DNA from: a virus
IMG/VR virus record: IMGVR_UViG_3300033149_002750
Span: 1-23,031 of that record
Strand: one strand, 5' to 3'
DNA: 23,031 nucleotides
The notes under the pieces were generated by a model. The model was not told the DNA's origin. It was given only the letters and a program-made list of their open reading frames with translations, and did not search any database. Shown here one piece after another: positions 1 to 7,939 of the stretch (its first letter is position 1; each line of letters opens with the position of its first letter). A program made the translations under genes and the position numbers.

Positions 1-2297
1 GTAGAGGCATCTACATACTTTATATTTAAAGCATGAGGAACTTCTACATAGGTTCTACTACTAGAAAAGCCCCAAGAGTTTCTAGGGGTAAATACTTGGA
101 TAGGTGTTGTAGTTCTCTTATCTATAAGAACGCCATACTTACCACTATATAAATTTAAGCTTGCTTGAGCAGCGCTTGAAACTTGATCTAAAAACTTAGA
201 GAGAGTTACTTTATAGTCTAATACAAAATTGGAAGTAAAGCGAACTGTAGAGAAGGGTTCTCCTGGAGGTGGGGTAGGTTCTTCATCACAAAAATCGGCC
301 CACTCTAAAAGAGAACTTGTTTCTAATCTGTTTTTATCTAGTGCTCTTTTATTAACTGATCCCGTTAAAGCATCTACAAAAATCCATGCGGGATTGTTTG
401 TAGGTTCTTTACTCCAAGAACTCCCGTCATAAACATCTAATACAGATGTTGCTACGGCAGACAAGTTTCGTATAGCGCCATTAAGTTGATCTGTTGCTTT
501 TATCTTTATTTCTAGAAAGGTGTGTCTTTTTTCTGTAATAATTGGAGGCCTAAAAAGCCTGGTGGTAAGTGTAGTCCAGGTAACATCTTCCCGTATAGTA
601 TAGGAGTGCCCGCCATAAGATCGAACTCTTTGAACTCTTATTTTTATTTGGTTTGTTGTAGTTGGTTTAAATGTAACCGAACCAAAGACAGGATTAGCAG
701 AATTTCCTGAAAGGAGAAAGACCCCTCCCGTTACGGGTTCTTCTTTTAGTACTCCACTACCCACCGGATTTTGATTTAAATGATCCCCATAATAGTGAAC
801 ATACCCTTCAAACTCCTCATGATCTCCGTGATCATCCCAACGCTGTACAACATATTCAGTAAAGGCGTGGATAGTGTAGGGAAACCCACTATACATAGTA
901 TATTTATAAAAACTACCCATATCTGTTCTAGCAGAAATTTGCCCTACTCTTGTGTCACCATGCGTGACATATGAATTTAAATTTAAATATTTTGCAGAGT
1001 AAAAAGAGGTAGACCCTTTGATGTACCCATAAGAAACTCTACGGGCCCTAAACTTATTTCTATAGCCCGTATCACCTCTAGACCAAGCAATATAAGCATA
1101 TGAAGTATTTCCTACTATCTTATATGCGTGTATCCAGTCACTATCTCCAACTACATCCCAATAAGAATAAAATATATTTGTAGTGTTTACCCAATAAGGG
1201 GTTATCGTTTGATTAGAAAGTTGTGCTCCTACTACACTGTGAAACTCAGTATCTGAAGGACTATTAAACGCCTTCCAGTCTTCTGTCCCTTCTTCAGCAA
1301 AAGCTACTGAAAACTCCACTTTTCTCTCTGCTCTATCCCCGTTTGTTGCATAGGTTGTTAGGCCTTGCGGGGCCACGAAGGTAATCGAAATCTCTTGTCC
1401 AAAGCCCTCTGTTTCATCGGCAGTTCTTGTTCCTTCATATTCTGAAGCTGGGGCACCATCCTCTTGATTTCCATTGAGAACAACAGAAACAGTATCTTGA
1501 TTAACATCCCCTTTGTAATAAACTAAATCAGAATTAAGCTCATCATCCCAAACCCCTTCTGAAACTTCAGGTCTGTTTGGGTCATATAGCCTATAAGTAG
1601 CATCATAAAATTCAGAAATAGGTGTTTCTCCTATTCGAACTTCTTCTATTACATTAGTGCCAAGGCCAAAGTCATATACACAATAAAAATACTGTACTAC
1701 TTCTCCCCCAAAGACACCTAGATCGGTGTATGGAGTAGCAGCTACGTTAGGAAAACATCTATGCCTTCCATATACTTTTTGAATTGTATTATATTTTTTG
1801 GCACTATTAGACTGGTTAGTTATGCTATAGGTTTGACTGTCCTGGGAGCTATATCCAATATTACCAATTGCCCCCATGTCGCCAATACCAGCAGGGGGTA
1901 TCAGTGCATTCATAATTAGGTTACCAGCAAAAGCCGCACCCATGCCTACCGCTGCTAGTCCCCAACCACTTGTTATTAGCGGAGTAGCACCACCACCAGT
2001 AAAATAAGTTGCAGCTATGACAATTGCCATAACCCCTAACTGTCTTAATATCCCGCCATCGCCACCTTTAGGGACAAGCGCTATTAGGATAGTAGATTGT
2101 TTGTTGGGTATCTTATCCCAATCTTTTCTTTCAACTATTGTTCCATCAACTAATATTTCAAAATAATCTTTTAGGTTTTCATTAACATCATATTCAATCA
2201 TTGCTCTTTCGAACATCTCTTCTAAGGTTTCACATTCTTTTCTTTGAAAGAATTTAACATTAGAGGAGTTTAGTGCATTTAATCTAATGTTTACCAT
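1..2297 (-). CDS. TipJ-like tail tip / host-specificity protein, 3' part outside window
   Basis: The frame starts with ATG at 2297 and stays open to the window edge, showing about 765 residues with no stop; the C-terminus is missing. It resembles TipJ/lambda gpJ-type central tail-tip proteins, which contact the host receptor. Visible marks: an N-terminal beta-grasp-like stretch (residues about 1-70, with ILVDG at 48-52 and a conserved-looking Trp at 60), then a Gly/Ala-rich hydrophobic segment ending NLIMNALIPP (126-135), a long beta-rich body, and near the edge FTPRNSWGF followed by PHALNIKYVDAS (from about 754), all usual for TipJ proteins. AAGGAG lies 9 nt before the ATG, and the start overlaps the NlpC/P60 gene by 14 nt. 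Family members often exceed 1,000 residues, so several hundred are probably missing. The family call is by motif recognition. Opposite-strand frames here are short and unconvincing. Confidence 0.85.
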   Translation of the reverse strand, partial: MVNIRLNALNSSNVKFFQRKECETLEEMFERAMIEYDVNENLKDYFEILVDGTIVERKDWDKIPNKQSTILIALVPKGGDGGILRQLGVMAIVIAATYFTGGGATPLITSGWGLAAVGMGAAFAGNLIMNALIPPAGIGDMGAIGNIGYSSQDSQTYSITNQSNSAKKYNTIQKVYGRHRCFPNVAATPYTDLGVFGGEVVQYFYCVYDFGLGTNVIEEVRIGETPISEFYDATYRLYDPNRPEVSEGVWDDELNSDLVYYKGDVNQDTVSVVLNGNQEDGAPASEYEGTRTADETEGFGQEISITFVAPQGLTTYATNGDRAERKVEFSVAFAEEGTEDWKAFNSPSDTEFHSVVGAQLSNQTITPYWVNTTNIFYSYWDVVGDSDWIHAYKIVGNTSYAYIAWSRGDTGYRNKFRARRVSYGYIKGSTSFYSAKYLNLNSYVTHGDTRVGQISARTDMGSFYKYTMYSGFPYTIHAFTEYVVQRWDDHGDHEEFEGYVHYYGDHLNQNPVGSGVLKEEPVTGGVFLLSGNSANPVFGSVTFKPTTTNQIKIRVQRVRSYGGHSYTIREDVTWTTLTTRLFRPPIITEKRHTFLEIKIKATDQLNGAIRNLSAVATSVLDVYDGSSWSKEPTNNPAWIFVDALTGSVNKRALDKNRLETSSLLEWADFCDEEPTPPPGEPFSTVRFTSNFVLDYKVTLSKFLDQVSSAAQASLNLYSGKYGVLIDKRTTTPIQVFTPRNSWGFSSSRTYVEVPHALNIKYVDAS

Positions 2298-2676
2298 AAC
2301 GATAAACTCCTTCTACCCTCTTGGCCCATTTAGTATAGGTGTCTAAAATACTTCCAGTACCTTTTTGGGTATGGAGTATCTTAGTATCATTTATATGAAT
2401 CCCTAGATGAGCAGCTTGGCCGTATATTCTAAGTACAAGAACGTCACCAAACTCAGGGGTATCTACTTTAGTAAATTGATTCTTTTCTATTTCTATTAAC
2501 CTAGAAACTTCTTCTCTATTGTTTGGATTTACATAGTAACCATCGAGTTTCATATCTATCGAGAATACTTTTAAATAAAAAAACTTAACTAACTCCCAGC
2601 AGTCATATGCCATGTAGGGTAAACCTATTAGACTAAGAGAACAGTCCTGGAAAGTTTGTTGGTGTATACTTTTCAC
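2284..2676 (-). CDS. NlpC/P60 family tail-tip cysteine peptidase
   Basis: A 130-residue protein with the NlpC/P60 papain-like pattern: Cys26 in YDCWELVKFFY, His90 in QAAHLGIHI and a third polar residue, probably His102, with PEFGDVLVL (74-82) before the His strand. Relatives in this position (the C-terminal half of lambda gpK) are tail-tip proteins thought to cut or remodel peptidoglycan during tip assembly or DNA entry. It lies between the DUF1833 protein and the TipJ-like protein, the standard tail-tip order. The start is uncertain: the frame opens at a GTG (2676) that overlaps the upstream gene by 44 nt, and an ATG at 2613 would give a form starting four residues before the catalytic Cys, removing the conserved-looking LIGLPY strand. 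I therefore prefer the longer form. Confidence 0.88.
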   Translation of the reverse strand: MKSIHQQTFQDCSLSLIGLPYMAYDCWELVKFFYLKVFSIDMKLDGYYVNPNNREEVSRLIEIEKNQFTKVDTPEFGDVLVLRIYGQAAHLGIHINDTKILHTQKGTGSILDTYTKWAKRVEGVYRYGKH

Positions 2677-3103
2677 TCGTTAATTCCGTGTTTAAAAAAT
2701 CATCCATAAAAAGGTTAGCAATAATTGTTGTCTTATTATACGTAATATTTTTTATCTTTAATTCTGAAAAGTCTATCTCTACTATATCTGGAGTAGACGC
2801 TAGAACCATCTCTATTTTAACATCTATTAAATCGGTAACAGATCTTATCTCTTCAATTAATTCTAAGGAAACATTATCAAACTCTAACGCTACTTGGCGC
2901 AAAGTTTCCCCATCATCTGTTGGAAGTGTTATCTTAACTGGAAACGCATCGAACACGTCGCCACGACTCGTTATATTTTCTACGTTATTTACTAACCTAA
3001 CTGTGGTAAAAGAACTGTGCTCCAAAGTGATCAGTGTTAGAAAGGGGTCATTGGATTCTTGTAGGTATAATTGATTTAGTAGGTTATTAGATAGGCTTCT
3101 CAC
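2633..3103 (-). CDS. DUF1833 family tail-tip protein
   Basis: About 156 residues, matching the DUF1833 pattern of small phage tail proteins: DPFLTLITLEH near the N-terminus, ITSRGDVFDAFPVKITLP, the central VALEFDNVSLELIEEIRS, and the closing YTPTNFPGLF. The family has no proven biochemical activity; its fixed place between a minor tail protein and the NlpC/P60 protein suggests a tail-tip (distal tail or hub) component. I place the start at GTG 3103, which overlaps the upstream TGA as GTGA and has GGGAAGAG just upstream; the frame could also open at a TTG five codons earlier (3118). The GTGA arrangement suggests translational coupling. Confidence 0.85.
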   Translation of the reverse strand: MRSLSNNLLNQLYLQESNDPFLTLITLEHSSFTTVRLVNNVENITSRGDVFDAFPVKITLPTDDGETLRQVALEFDNVSLELIEEIRSVTDLIDVKIEMVLASTPDIVEIDFSELKIKNITYNKTTIIANLFMDDFLNTELTSEKYTPTNFPGLFS

Positions 3104-3453
3104 GGCATCTCTTCCCAAGAAAGACCTACTTTAAACCACAGTCCACCAATGGGGGTAATGCTTGGAGGTTCTACAAATCTAAACTCTGACTCTACCCCTG
3201 TCATTGGATGATTATAATTAAATGTTCTGACTCCATTGTTCAAAGTTGTTTTATAAAAAGTAGATAAGATTGAGTAATCATCTTTTTCTAAATCAATTGA
3301 ACAACTAAACCTATCTATCTCTTTAGTAAATCGGCTTCTGATTTTTGCAGGCCCTACATCTACTGTACTTCTAATTGTTGTTTTACCAAACTGTTGAGTG
3401 AACCCAGCTTGATTTAATAAATCTTGTAACTCATTTGGAAATGATTCTGCCAT
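3100..3453 (-). CDS. minor tail protein (conserved tail-tip family)
   Basis: A 117-residue protein directly after the tape measure gene, where lambda has gpM. It shows a pattern I associate with a small siphophage tail family: a start near an FP motif, IRSTVDVGPAKIRSRFT in the first third, YSILSTFYKTTL in the middle, a HPMTG turn and FRFVEPPSI near the end. It probably joins the tube or tape measure to the tip, but this rests on position and family resemblance only. ATG overlaps the tape measure stop as TAATG, with GAGGG upstream. No signal peptide or membrane segment is apparent. Confidence 0.75.
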   Translation of the reverse strand: MAESFPNELQDLLNQAGFTQQFGKTTIRSTVDVGPAKIRSRFTKEIDRFSCSIDLEKDDYSILSTFYKTTLNNGVRTFNYNHPMTGVESEFRFVEPPSITPIGGLWFKVGLSWEEMP

Positions 3454-5900
3454 TATCGCCCTCTTCTGTTTAGTCCGTAAACTTCATTAAAAGTTCGATC
3501 AAGTTTACCTTCTCCAATAGCTCTTGAGACTTTATCAACTATTAATACTTCTATTTGATTTTCTCCACCAGGAGTCTTTGATTCTTTTGTTTCTATTTCT
3601 GCTGAAGAGTTATTAACAATGTTAACAACTGTTCCACCGCCTCTAACTCCAAGTCTACCCTGACTGTCACGGCCCAAAGGCATTATAGCCTCAGGGCCTT
3701 CCTCCGCCATTAAGCCCATTCCATTCTTCATAGGGAAAAAGGTAGGAGAACCAACAACACCGCCATTGGCAAACTGTTGGACACCATTATTCCAAACACC
3801 GCCTCTTGCTTGTAGATAAGGAGAACTATATGACAGAGAGCCTGAGCCCCCTGCTGCTGCTCCAGATGAAGCAGCTGTTCCAGACATTCCAAAAGCACTT
3901 AACAGTGGTTTTAGTATGGCCAATCTAATAGTTATTTTAGTTAGTTCATCAACAACAACTTGAGCAAAGTCTTTAAAAGCGAACTTACCTGTTTTTACAA
4001 AATTTAGTAATTGATCTTCTAAGCTACCCATAACTTTATTAATACCTCTAGCAATATTATTTGCCAGAGATCCAACACTCTTAATAGCGTTTTCAATCCC
4101 CACGGTAAAGCCTAACTCTATTTGGCCCATGTTAGTCATTTCATCCTGAAGTCCTTGAACTTTAGTTAATTGTTCGTAGTACTCCATTAAAGTTATTTTA
4201 CCGTTCTTAAATTTCTGATTTAAATCTGTTTGTTTAGTTTTAGCAATTGCATCTCTGTATTCTTCCATAGAGATAGCGCCTTTTATAACTTGAGCATTAA
4301 GAGCAGCAAAAGCTCCTGTAGCCGCATTAAGCAGGCTTTTCATCTTTGACAACTTCTTTCCTGCACCAATTATTCTATCTATTGCATTTTTTTTATTTTC
4401 TTTACTTGGCGCTTGAAGTTTTTTTATTTCTTTATTTATTTCTTGTATCTCTTTTTTTGCAGTACCACCGACACCTTTTAATTTCTTTTCTAGAGCGTCT
4501 AGCCCTGCTGCACTAGAGACACCCGCACCGAACTCGTTAACCATTTTCTTAACAGATGTCCCTGCGGTATTGGCCGTTTCTATTACAGCTTTGCCTACAT
4601 CTTTGTATTTCTCTACTATAGTGTCTGCTGCTTCTATTATTACTTTTTTGGGCAACAGCTTTTCTATTTTATCAAGTATCTTTTTTAATCCAACTTTATC
4701 TGCAAAGTTATCAAAAACTTCTTTAGCTTCTTCAACTATTGTTTCCCAAAGCTTTTTAAAGTTTGAGGTGAGCGTTACGTGAAGTTCTGTAAAACCTTTT
4801 TTAACTAAGTTCCACCCAATTAAGACCTTAAACCATTTAGCAATAACTTCTCCCATGTGCTCAACGGTTGTTGTGTATTTTTCATATAGTATTTGAGAAG
4901 ATAAAAGTATCTTTTGTATTTCAAGTAAGCTTATCCTCCAATTATATATTTTCTCAGAAAGAGTAACAATTGCTTGTGCTTGCCATCCTAGAGGATTTCT
5001 TGGGTCCATCATAAAATCATAAAACTTAACAACTGCCTCACCAGCAAACTTAAATACTTCTAAAACCTTTTTTGTATGGTGAACTATAACGGGAATATTT
5101 TCTGAAACAGAAACTGCCCATGCCCCAAAAATATTAGAAAGGCCTAACTCTTGGTTTATTTCGTGCACTACTCGTTTAACAACATCTAAAAGAATATTAG
5201 CACCTTGTTCGAAGGTAGTTCCAAGACCGGATGCCATCTTCTCTAGATTGCCCATACCTTTACCAAGTGCTCTAAAGACAACATCACTAGTAATCTTTCC
5301 AGACTCAGCAAATTTAATTAATTGTCCTCTAGCTATCCCTAATTCTTTAGCAAGCATTCCTGCGAATATGGTGTTTTGTTCCATGACGCTGCGCAACTCT
5401 TGTCCACGAAGTTGACCCGATGATAAACCTTGTGAAAGCTGTATAGTAGCGGCTGTAGCCTCTGCAATAGTTGAACCCGATATTCTAAACGTTTGTTGTA
5501 GTGCTAGAGAAGTTGCTAGTATCTCGTCCTGACTTAATCCAAGTTCTTGAGTAGCAAGTGCTATTCTGTTATAGGATGTTGCAAGAGATTCAATACTAGT
5601 TCTGGTGTGTCTAGCTACAGCAGTTAGGTCGTTAAAAACACCCTTGGCGGTTTCTGCATCACCAGTAAAAACAGTTATTCTATCGCTTAGTAACTGGAAA
5701 GAGTCTGCCATTCGAGTAACTACTCCAATGGAACGTATAGCAATAAATGCTGCGAACAAACCTTTCAGTTTAAAAAGAGTACTACCAAAGCCTTTTACTG
5801 TTTTATTTAGTTTGGTAAATTGGGTATTAAGCATCTTTAGCGCTTTATCCCCTCCTACCTTAACCATTACAATGATTTTTCTAATTTTTGTCTCTGCCAT
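3453..5900 (-). CDS. tail tape measure protein (lambda gpH-like)
   Basis: An 815-residue protein, the longest complete gene here. It sets tail length and occupies the tube lumen before DNA ejection. Visible parts: a hydrophobic patch around residues 41-63, a tape-measure domain at about 65-240 (ELRSVMEQNTIFAGMLAKEL, then KITSDVVFRALGKGMG), a long helical Lys/Glu-rich middle, Gly/Ser/Ala-rich stretches, and near 730-752 the EEGPEAIMPLGRDSQGRLGV signature typical of lambda-like tape measures. At about 1.5 angstrom per residue it predicts a tail near 120 nm. I chose ATG 5900 because GAGGA lies six bases upstream; the frame also opens at a GTG ten codons earlier (5930) without a comparable site. 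It overlaps the chaperone T segment by 20 nt. Confidence 0.95.
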   Translation of the reverse strand: MAETKIRKIIVMVKVGGDKALKMLNTQFTKLNKTVKGFGSTLFKLKGLFAAFIAIRSIGVVTRMADSFQLLSDRITVFTGDAETAKGVFNDLTAVARHTRTSIESLATSYNRIALATQELGLSQDEILATSLALQQTFRISGSTIAEATAATIQLSQGLSSGQLRGQELRSVMEQNTIFAGMLAKELGIARGQLIKFAESGKITSDVVFRALGKGMGNLEKMASGLGTTFEQGANILLDVVKRVVHEINQELGLSNIFGAWAVSVSENIPVIVHHTKKVLEVFKFAGEAVVKFYDFMMDPRNPLGWQAQAIVTLSEKIYNWRISLLEIQKILLSSQILYEKYTTTVEHMGEVIAKWFKVLIGWNLVKKGFTELHVTLTSNFKKLWETIVEEAKEVFDNFADKVGLKKILDKIEKLLPKKVIIEAADTIVEKYKDVGKAVIETANTAGTSVKKMVNEFGAGVSSAAGLDALEKKLKGVGGTAKKEIQEINKEIKKLQAPSKENKKNAIDRIIGAGKKLSKMKSLLNAATGAFAALNAQVIKGAISMEEYRDAIAKTKQTDLNQKFKNGKITLMEYYEQLTKVQGLQDEMTNMGQIELGFTVGIENAIKSVGSLANNIARGINKVMGSLEDQLLNFVKTGKFAFKDFAQVVVDELTKITIRLAILKPLLSAFGMSGTAASSGAAAGGSGSLSYSSPYLQARGGVWNNGVQQFANGGVVGSPTFFPMKNGMGLMAEEGPEAIMPLGRDSQGRLGVRGGGTVVNIVNNSSAEIETKESKTPGGENQIEVLIVDKVSRAIGEGKLDRTFNEVYGLNRRGR

Positions 5901-6201
5901 TTTGTTCCTCACTGAACTCAATGTACACACTGTCTAACAATCGAACTATAGAGATGAAGTCCTCAGTGTCTTCTATATCGTATAGTTTAACATACTCTAT
6001 GATAGCGGTAAAAGGAATAGGTGACAAACTCATTGTACTCCTACAAGTACTGAGATCAGAAAAGCATTCTAGGTACCAACTAAAAGGGCCTAGAAAAGGT
6101 TCTTTATCTTCTTCCTTTAAACTGCCTTTAGATAAAAGCATATCATAACTGTCTAACTTACTGCGCCATTTGAGTGACCATTTCAGCCACCGCGCTAGGA
6201 G
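5881..6201 (-). CDS. tail assembly chaperone, T-like segment made by -1 frameshift (GT fusion)
   Basis: This frame has no convincing start of its own. Read from the slippery heptamer at 6207-6201 in the -1 frame it stays open to the stop at 5881, adding about 106 residues (beginning LLARWLKWSLKW) to the first 130 residues of the G-like protein, for a GT fusion of about 236 residues. In lambda-type tails G and GT coat the tape measure and bring tube subunits to it; T is not made alone. Placement just before the tape measure gene is exactly as in lambda. An internal ATG at 6141 would give an 86-residue stand-alone form, but I see no good ribosome site for it and the continuous open frame upstream argues for the fusion. 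Confidence 0.85.
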   Translation of the reverse strand, partial: LLARWLKWSLKWRSKLDSYDMLLSKGSLKEEDKEPFLGPFSWYLECFSDLSTCRSTMSLSPIPFTAIIEYVKLYDIEDTEDFISIVRLLDSVYIEFSEEQNGRDKN

Positions 6202-6590
6202 TTTCCCAAGTCTTCAGTATAGCTATTAACATCTTGAGCATATTCAATAAGCATATCAGCAAGATCTGGCAAGTGAACTAAAAGCTTTATAGCTTCTTCT
6301 TTTGAGAAAGGAACCACCTGTCCTTCTACCTCAACACCTTCCCAATCTTTTAAACAAGCATCTACAAATACTTTAATGTAGATCTTTCTTTCAGCATCTT
6401 CTGGATAAAGACCCTTCTCTATTAATCGAGCATAAGGTTTATAATGTTTTGCTAGTGCTTTTTTAATTAATGGTGAATTCATTCCACCAAAACGTTTCGT
6501 CAAAAAGCGAACACCTTCTGAAGCTTCAAACCAAACTCCCTCTAGCTCATCTACAGTATTAGCTTTGAATTTGTCTAAATTAGTTTTCAT
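6195..6590 (-). CDS. tail assembly chaperone, G-like
   Basis: A 131-residue mostly helical acidic protein between the tail tube and tape measure genes, the conserved position of lambda gpG. It most likely binds the tape measure during tail assembly and is absent from the finished virion. The call rests on position, size and the frameshift site at its 3' end more than on sequence motifs. ATG 6590 has GGAG seven bases upstream. The frame extends 16 codons further, to an ATG at 6638, but those codons lie in a tandem repeat and have no ribosome site, so I reject the longer form. The ATG overlaps the stop of a possible 26-codon leader as ATGA. Confidence 0.85.
   Translation of the reverse strand: MKTNLDKFKANTVDELEGVWFEASEGVRFLTKRFGGMNSPLIKKALAKHYKPYARLIEKGLYPEDAERKIYIKVFVDACLKDWEGVEVEGQVVPFSKEEAIKLLVHLPDLADMLIEYAQDVNSYTEDLGNS
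6201..6207 (-). promoter_or_regulatory. programmed -1 ribosomal frameshift site GGGAAAC
   Basis: On the minus strand the zero frame reads TTG GGA AAC TCC TAG, containing the X XXY YYZ heptamer G GGA AAC two codons before the G stop (6197-6195). Slippage by one base gives GGG AAA CTC and enters the open T frame. Lambda uses G GGA AAG at the same place between G and T. I see no strong downstream stem; a short GCGC/GCGC pairing (6195-6192 with 6166-6163) is possible but unproven. Confidence 0.85.
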
Positions 6591-6667
6591 TGTTTTCTCC
6601 TGGTAACAAACGGTAGCACAAAAAAAGGGGAAAAACATAACGGTAGCACAAAAAAAGGGGTTGACAT
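6587..6667 (-). CDS. possible 26-residue leader peptide before the chaperone gene
   Basis: ATG at 6667 opens a 26-residue frame whose TGA overlaps the chaperone ATG as ATGA. AGGAGG sits directly against the ATG with no spacer, closer than usual, which weakens the case, although GAGAGG slightly upstream could also pair with 16S rRNA. The peptide is hydrophobic and duplicated (TPFFVLPLCF, then SPFFVLPF) because the 30-nt tandem repeat runs through it. It may be a translational coupling device rather than a functional protein, or an accident of the repeat. Confidence 0.25.
   Translation of the reverse strand: MSTPFFVLPLCFSPFFVLPFVTRRKQ
6611..6660. repeat. two tandem copies of a 20-nt repeat, 30-nt period
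   Basis: cggtagcacaaaaaaagggg occurs exactly at 6611-6630 and 6641-6660. Its last ten bases (aaaaaagggg) occur a third time at 6681-6690, again 30 nt on, where they form one arm and the T-tract of the terminator. On the minus strand this gives three CCCCTTTTTT units spaced 30 nt apart. Only one AAGGGGAT partner is present, within the terminator. Confidence 0.9.
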
Positions 6668-6680
6668 CCTCCTCTCATAT

Positions 6681-6708
6681 AAAAAAGGGGATAAATCAAT
6701 ATCCCCTT
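6681..6708 (-). terminator. rho-independent terminator after the tail tube gene
   Basis: On the minus strand AAGGGGAT and ATCCCCTT (6708-6701 and 6692-6685) form an 8-bp stem around an 8-nt loop, followed by a T-tract. It lies 36 nt past the tail tube stop and before the chaperone gene, so it would reduce transcription of the low-copy chaperone and tip genes relative to the tube protein. Confidence 0.85.
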
Positions 6709-6743
6709 AAACAACCTTTACAAAGAAACCCTTCTGTAGGGAA

Positions 6744-7928
6744 TTAAGATTTAAATATAGTTAGAGCAGATTCTCCACTAGCTCCAACTTTTGCAACACC
6801 AGACATAGTAATCATAACATCTGAGTTTTGCCCAGCACTTGCAGGGTCGTCAAAAGATACCTGGACTGCTGGTAAAAAGAAACCGTAATATCCATCATCG
6901 TTCTTAACCTGGAAACCAAGAGAGAAAGATTCCTGACTTATTTTCTTGGCCATTGTTGCCCATGAATCATCTGAAAGATAAGCAGTGATTGTTACACCAA
7001 TCTGTGCTGTTCCTTCAGAATAATCTTTGGGGGCTATTCTTCCAACACAATTTTGCGCTGTTAAATTATTTGAAAAAGTTAAATCAACACCTTGAATACA
7101 GAAAACTGCATTTTCAAATGTTCCAGATGCGCTTGAAGCAATGAAAGGCATATCAACAGATCCGTTCATTGAATTGCTTGTAGCTGCTGCATCTATTGTT
7201 CTAGTATCAGTCATGAAATCACCAGCAGACTCAACTGCTTCATAACCATTACCAGAAAATGTAAAACTACCAGTTATGATACTTCCATAAGCAGCGTTAA
7301 TAGCTCCTTCAGAAACAATCATTCCATTGTAGTTAATACCTTTTGTAGTTAAATCTAAAAAAGCTTTTTCCATAGCGAAAGAAGTTTTTGCTATTCCAAT
7401 ATCAATATTATCAGAAACCTCAAAAGATGTTCCACTTCCAACTTCATCAACTATTGTTGTAGGCCCTATAAAAGAAACAACCGTTGCACTATCAATTGAA
7501 GCAATCATAACTTGAGTGTTATTAACTGAGTTTGCCATACCAGCAAGAGTTATTAAATCTCCTACTTCAGAATCAGTATTCCAATCACCAGCACCCCTAG
7601 TAAGTGTTTTTGCTCCTGCTGCTATTGTAATGTCTACAGTAACTGTTGAAGGAGTATTCCAAGTACTATACATCATTGATTTAAAAAAACTATCAATAGC
7701 TGTTTCTTTAGCTAACTCTATATTTAAAGCACCACCTACAGTTAAACCTGTAACGACTTGCCCACTGCTCATTCGATCTGTTCTGATCTGTGCAGACTCA
7801 GCTGTTTCAGGAGAACCCGAAAGCGAATCACTTGTAAATCTTGCTGTTGAAAAATTTCCCGCTGGTGGAACAATTCCATAATCGACCTCTTCAATGAATG
7901 CTACTCTGACTAAATTTGAACTCGACAT
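6744..7928 (-). CDS. major tail tube protein
   Basis: A 394-residue Ser/Thr/Gly/Ala-rich beta protein. Its N-terminus (VRVAFIEEVDYGIVPPAGNF, then RFTSDSLSG and RTDRMSSGQ) and the FSFSGNGY-type middle resemble the siphophage tail tube family that includes Phage_tube_2. It would form stacked hexamer rings of the tube. A middle segment (about residues 96-170) has a separate beta-rich composition and may be an added Ig-like domain, as in many tube proteins. It follows the tail terminator gene and is followed at once by a strong terminator, fitting a high-copy product. ATG 7928 has AAGGAG upstream. Confidence 0.9.
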   Translation of the reverse strand: MSSSNLVRVAFIEEVDYGIVPPAGNFSTARFTSDSLSGSPETAESAQIRTDRMSSGQVVTGLTVGGALNIELAKETAIDSFFKSMMYSTWNTPSTVTVDITIAAGAKTLTRGAGDWNTDSEVGDLITLAGMANSVNNTQVMIASIDSATVVSFIGPTTIVDEVGSGTSFEVSDNIDIGIAKTSFAMEKAFLDLTTKGINYNGMIVSEGAINAAYGSIITGSFTFSGNGYEAVESAGDFMTDTRTIDAAATSNSMNGSVDMPFIASSASGTFENAVFCIQGVDLTFSNNLTAQNCVGRIAPKDYSEGTAQIGVTITAYLSDDSWATMAKKISQESFSLGFQVKNDDGYYGFFLPAVQVSFDDPASAGQNSDVMITMSGVAKVGASGESALTIFKS

Positions 7929-7939
7929 TATTTATCTCC

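Noticed and set aside
1-2290. Plus-strand open frames of 60-70 codons at 229, 522 and 780
   Set aside because: They lie opposite a continuous minus-strand frame with TipJ motifs at both ends and have no ribosome sites or recognisable motifs.
5881-6148. Independent 86-residue genes on either strand at 5881-6148
   Set aside because: The plus-strand one is a shadow; the minus-strand one is the end of the GT fusion, with an open frame continuing upstream to the slippery site.
6591-6638. Longer chaperone start at ATG 6638
   Set aside because: The added residues come from the tandem repeat, no ribosome site precedes 6638, and GGAG precedes 6590.
6661-6690. Plus-strand TTGACA as a promoter
   Set aside because: The only TATA-like box is 12 bp away, too close, and no plus-strand gene follows.
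6611-6690. Short CRISPR-like array
   Set aside because: Two perfect copies with 10-nt gaps are too short and too few, and the third unit is part of a terminator.
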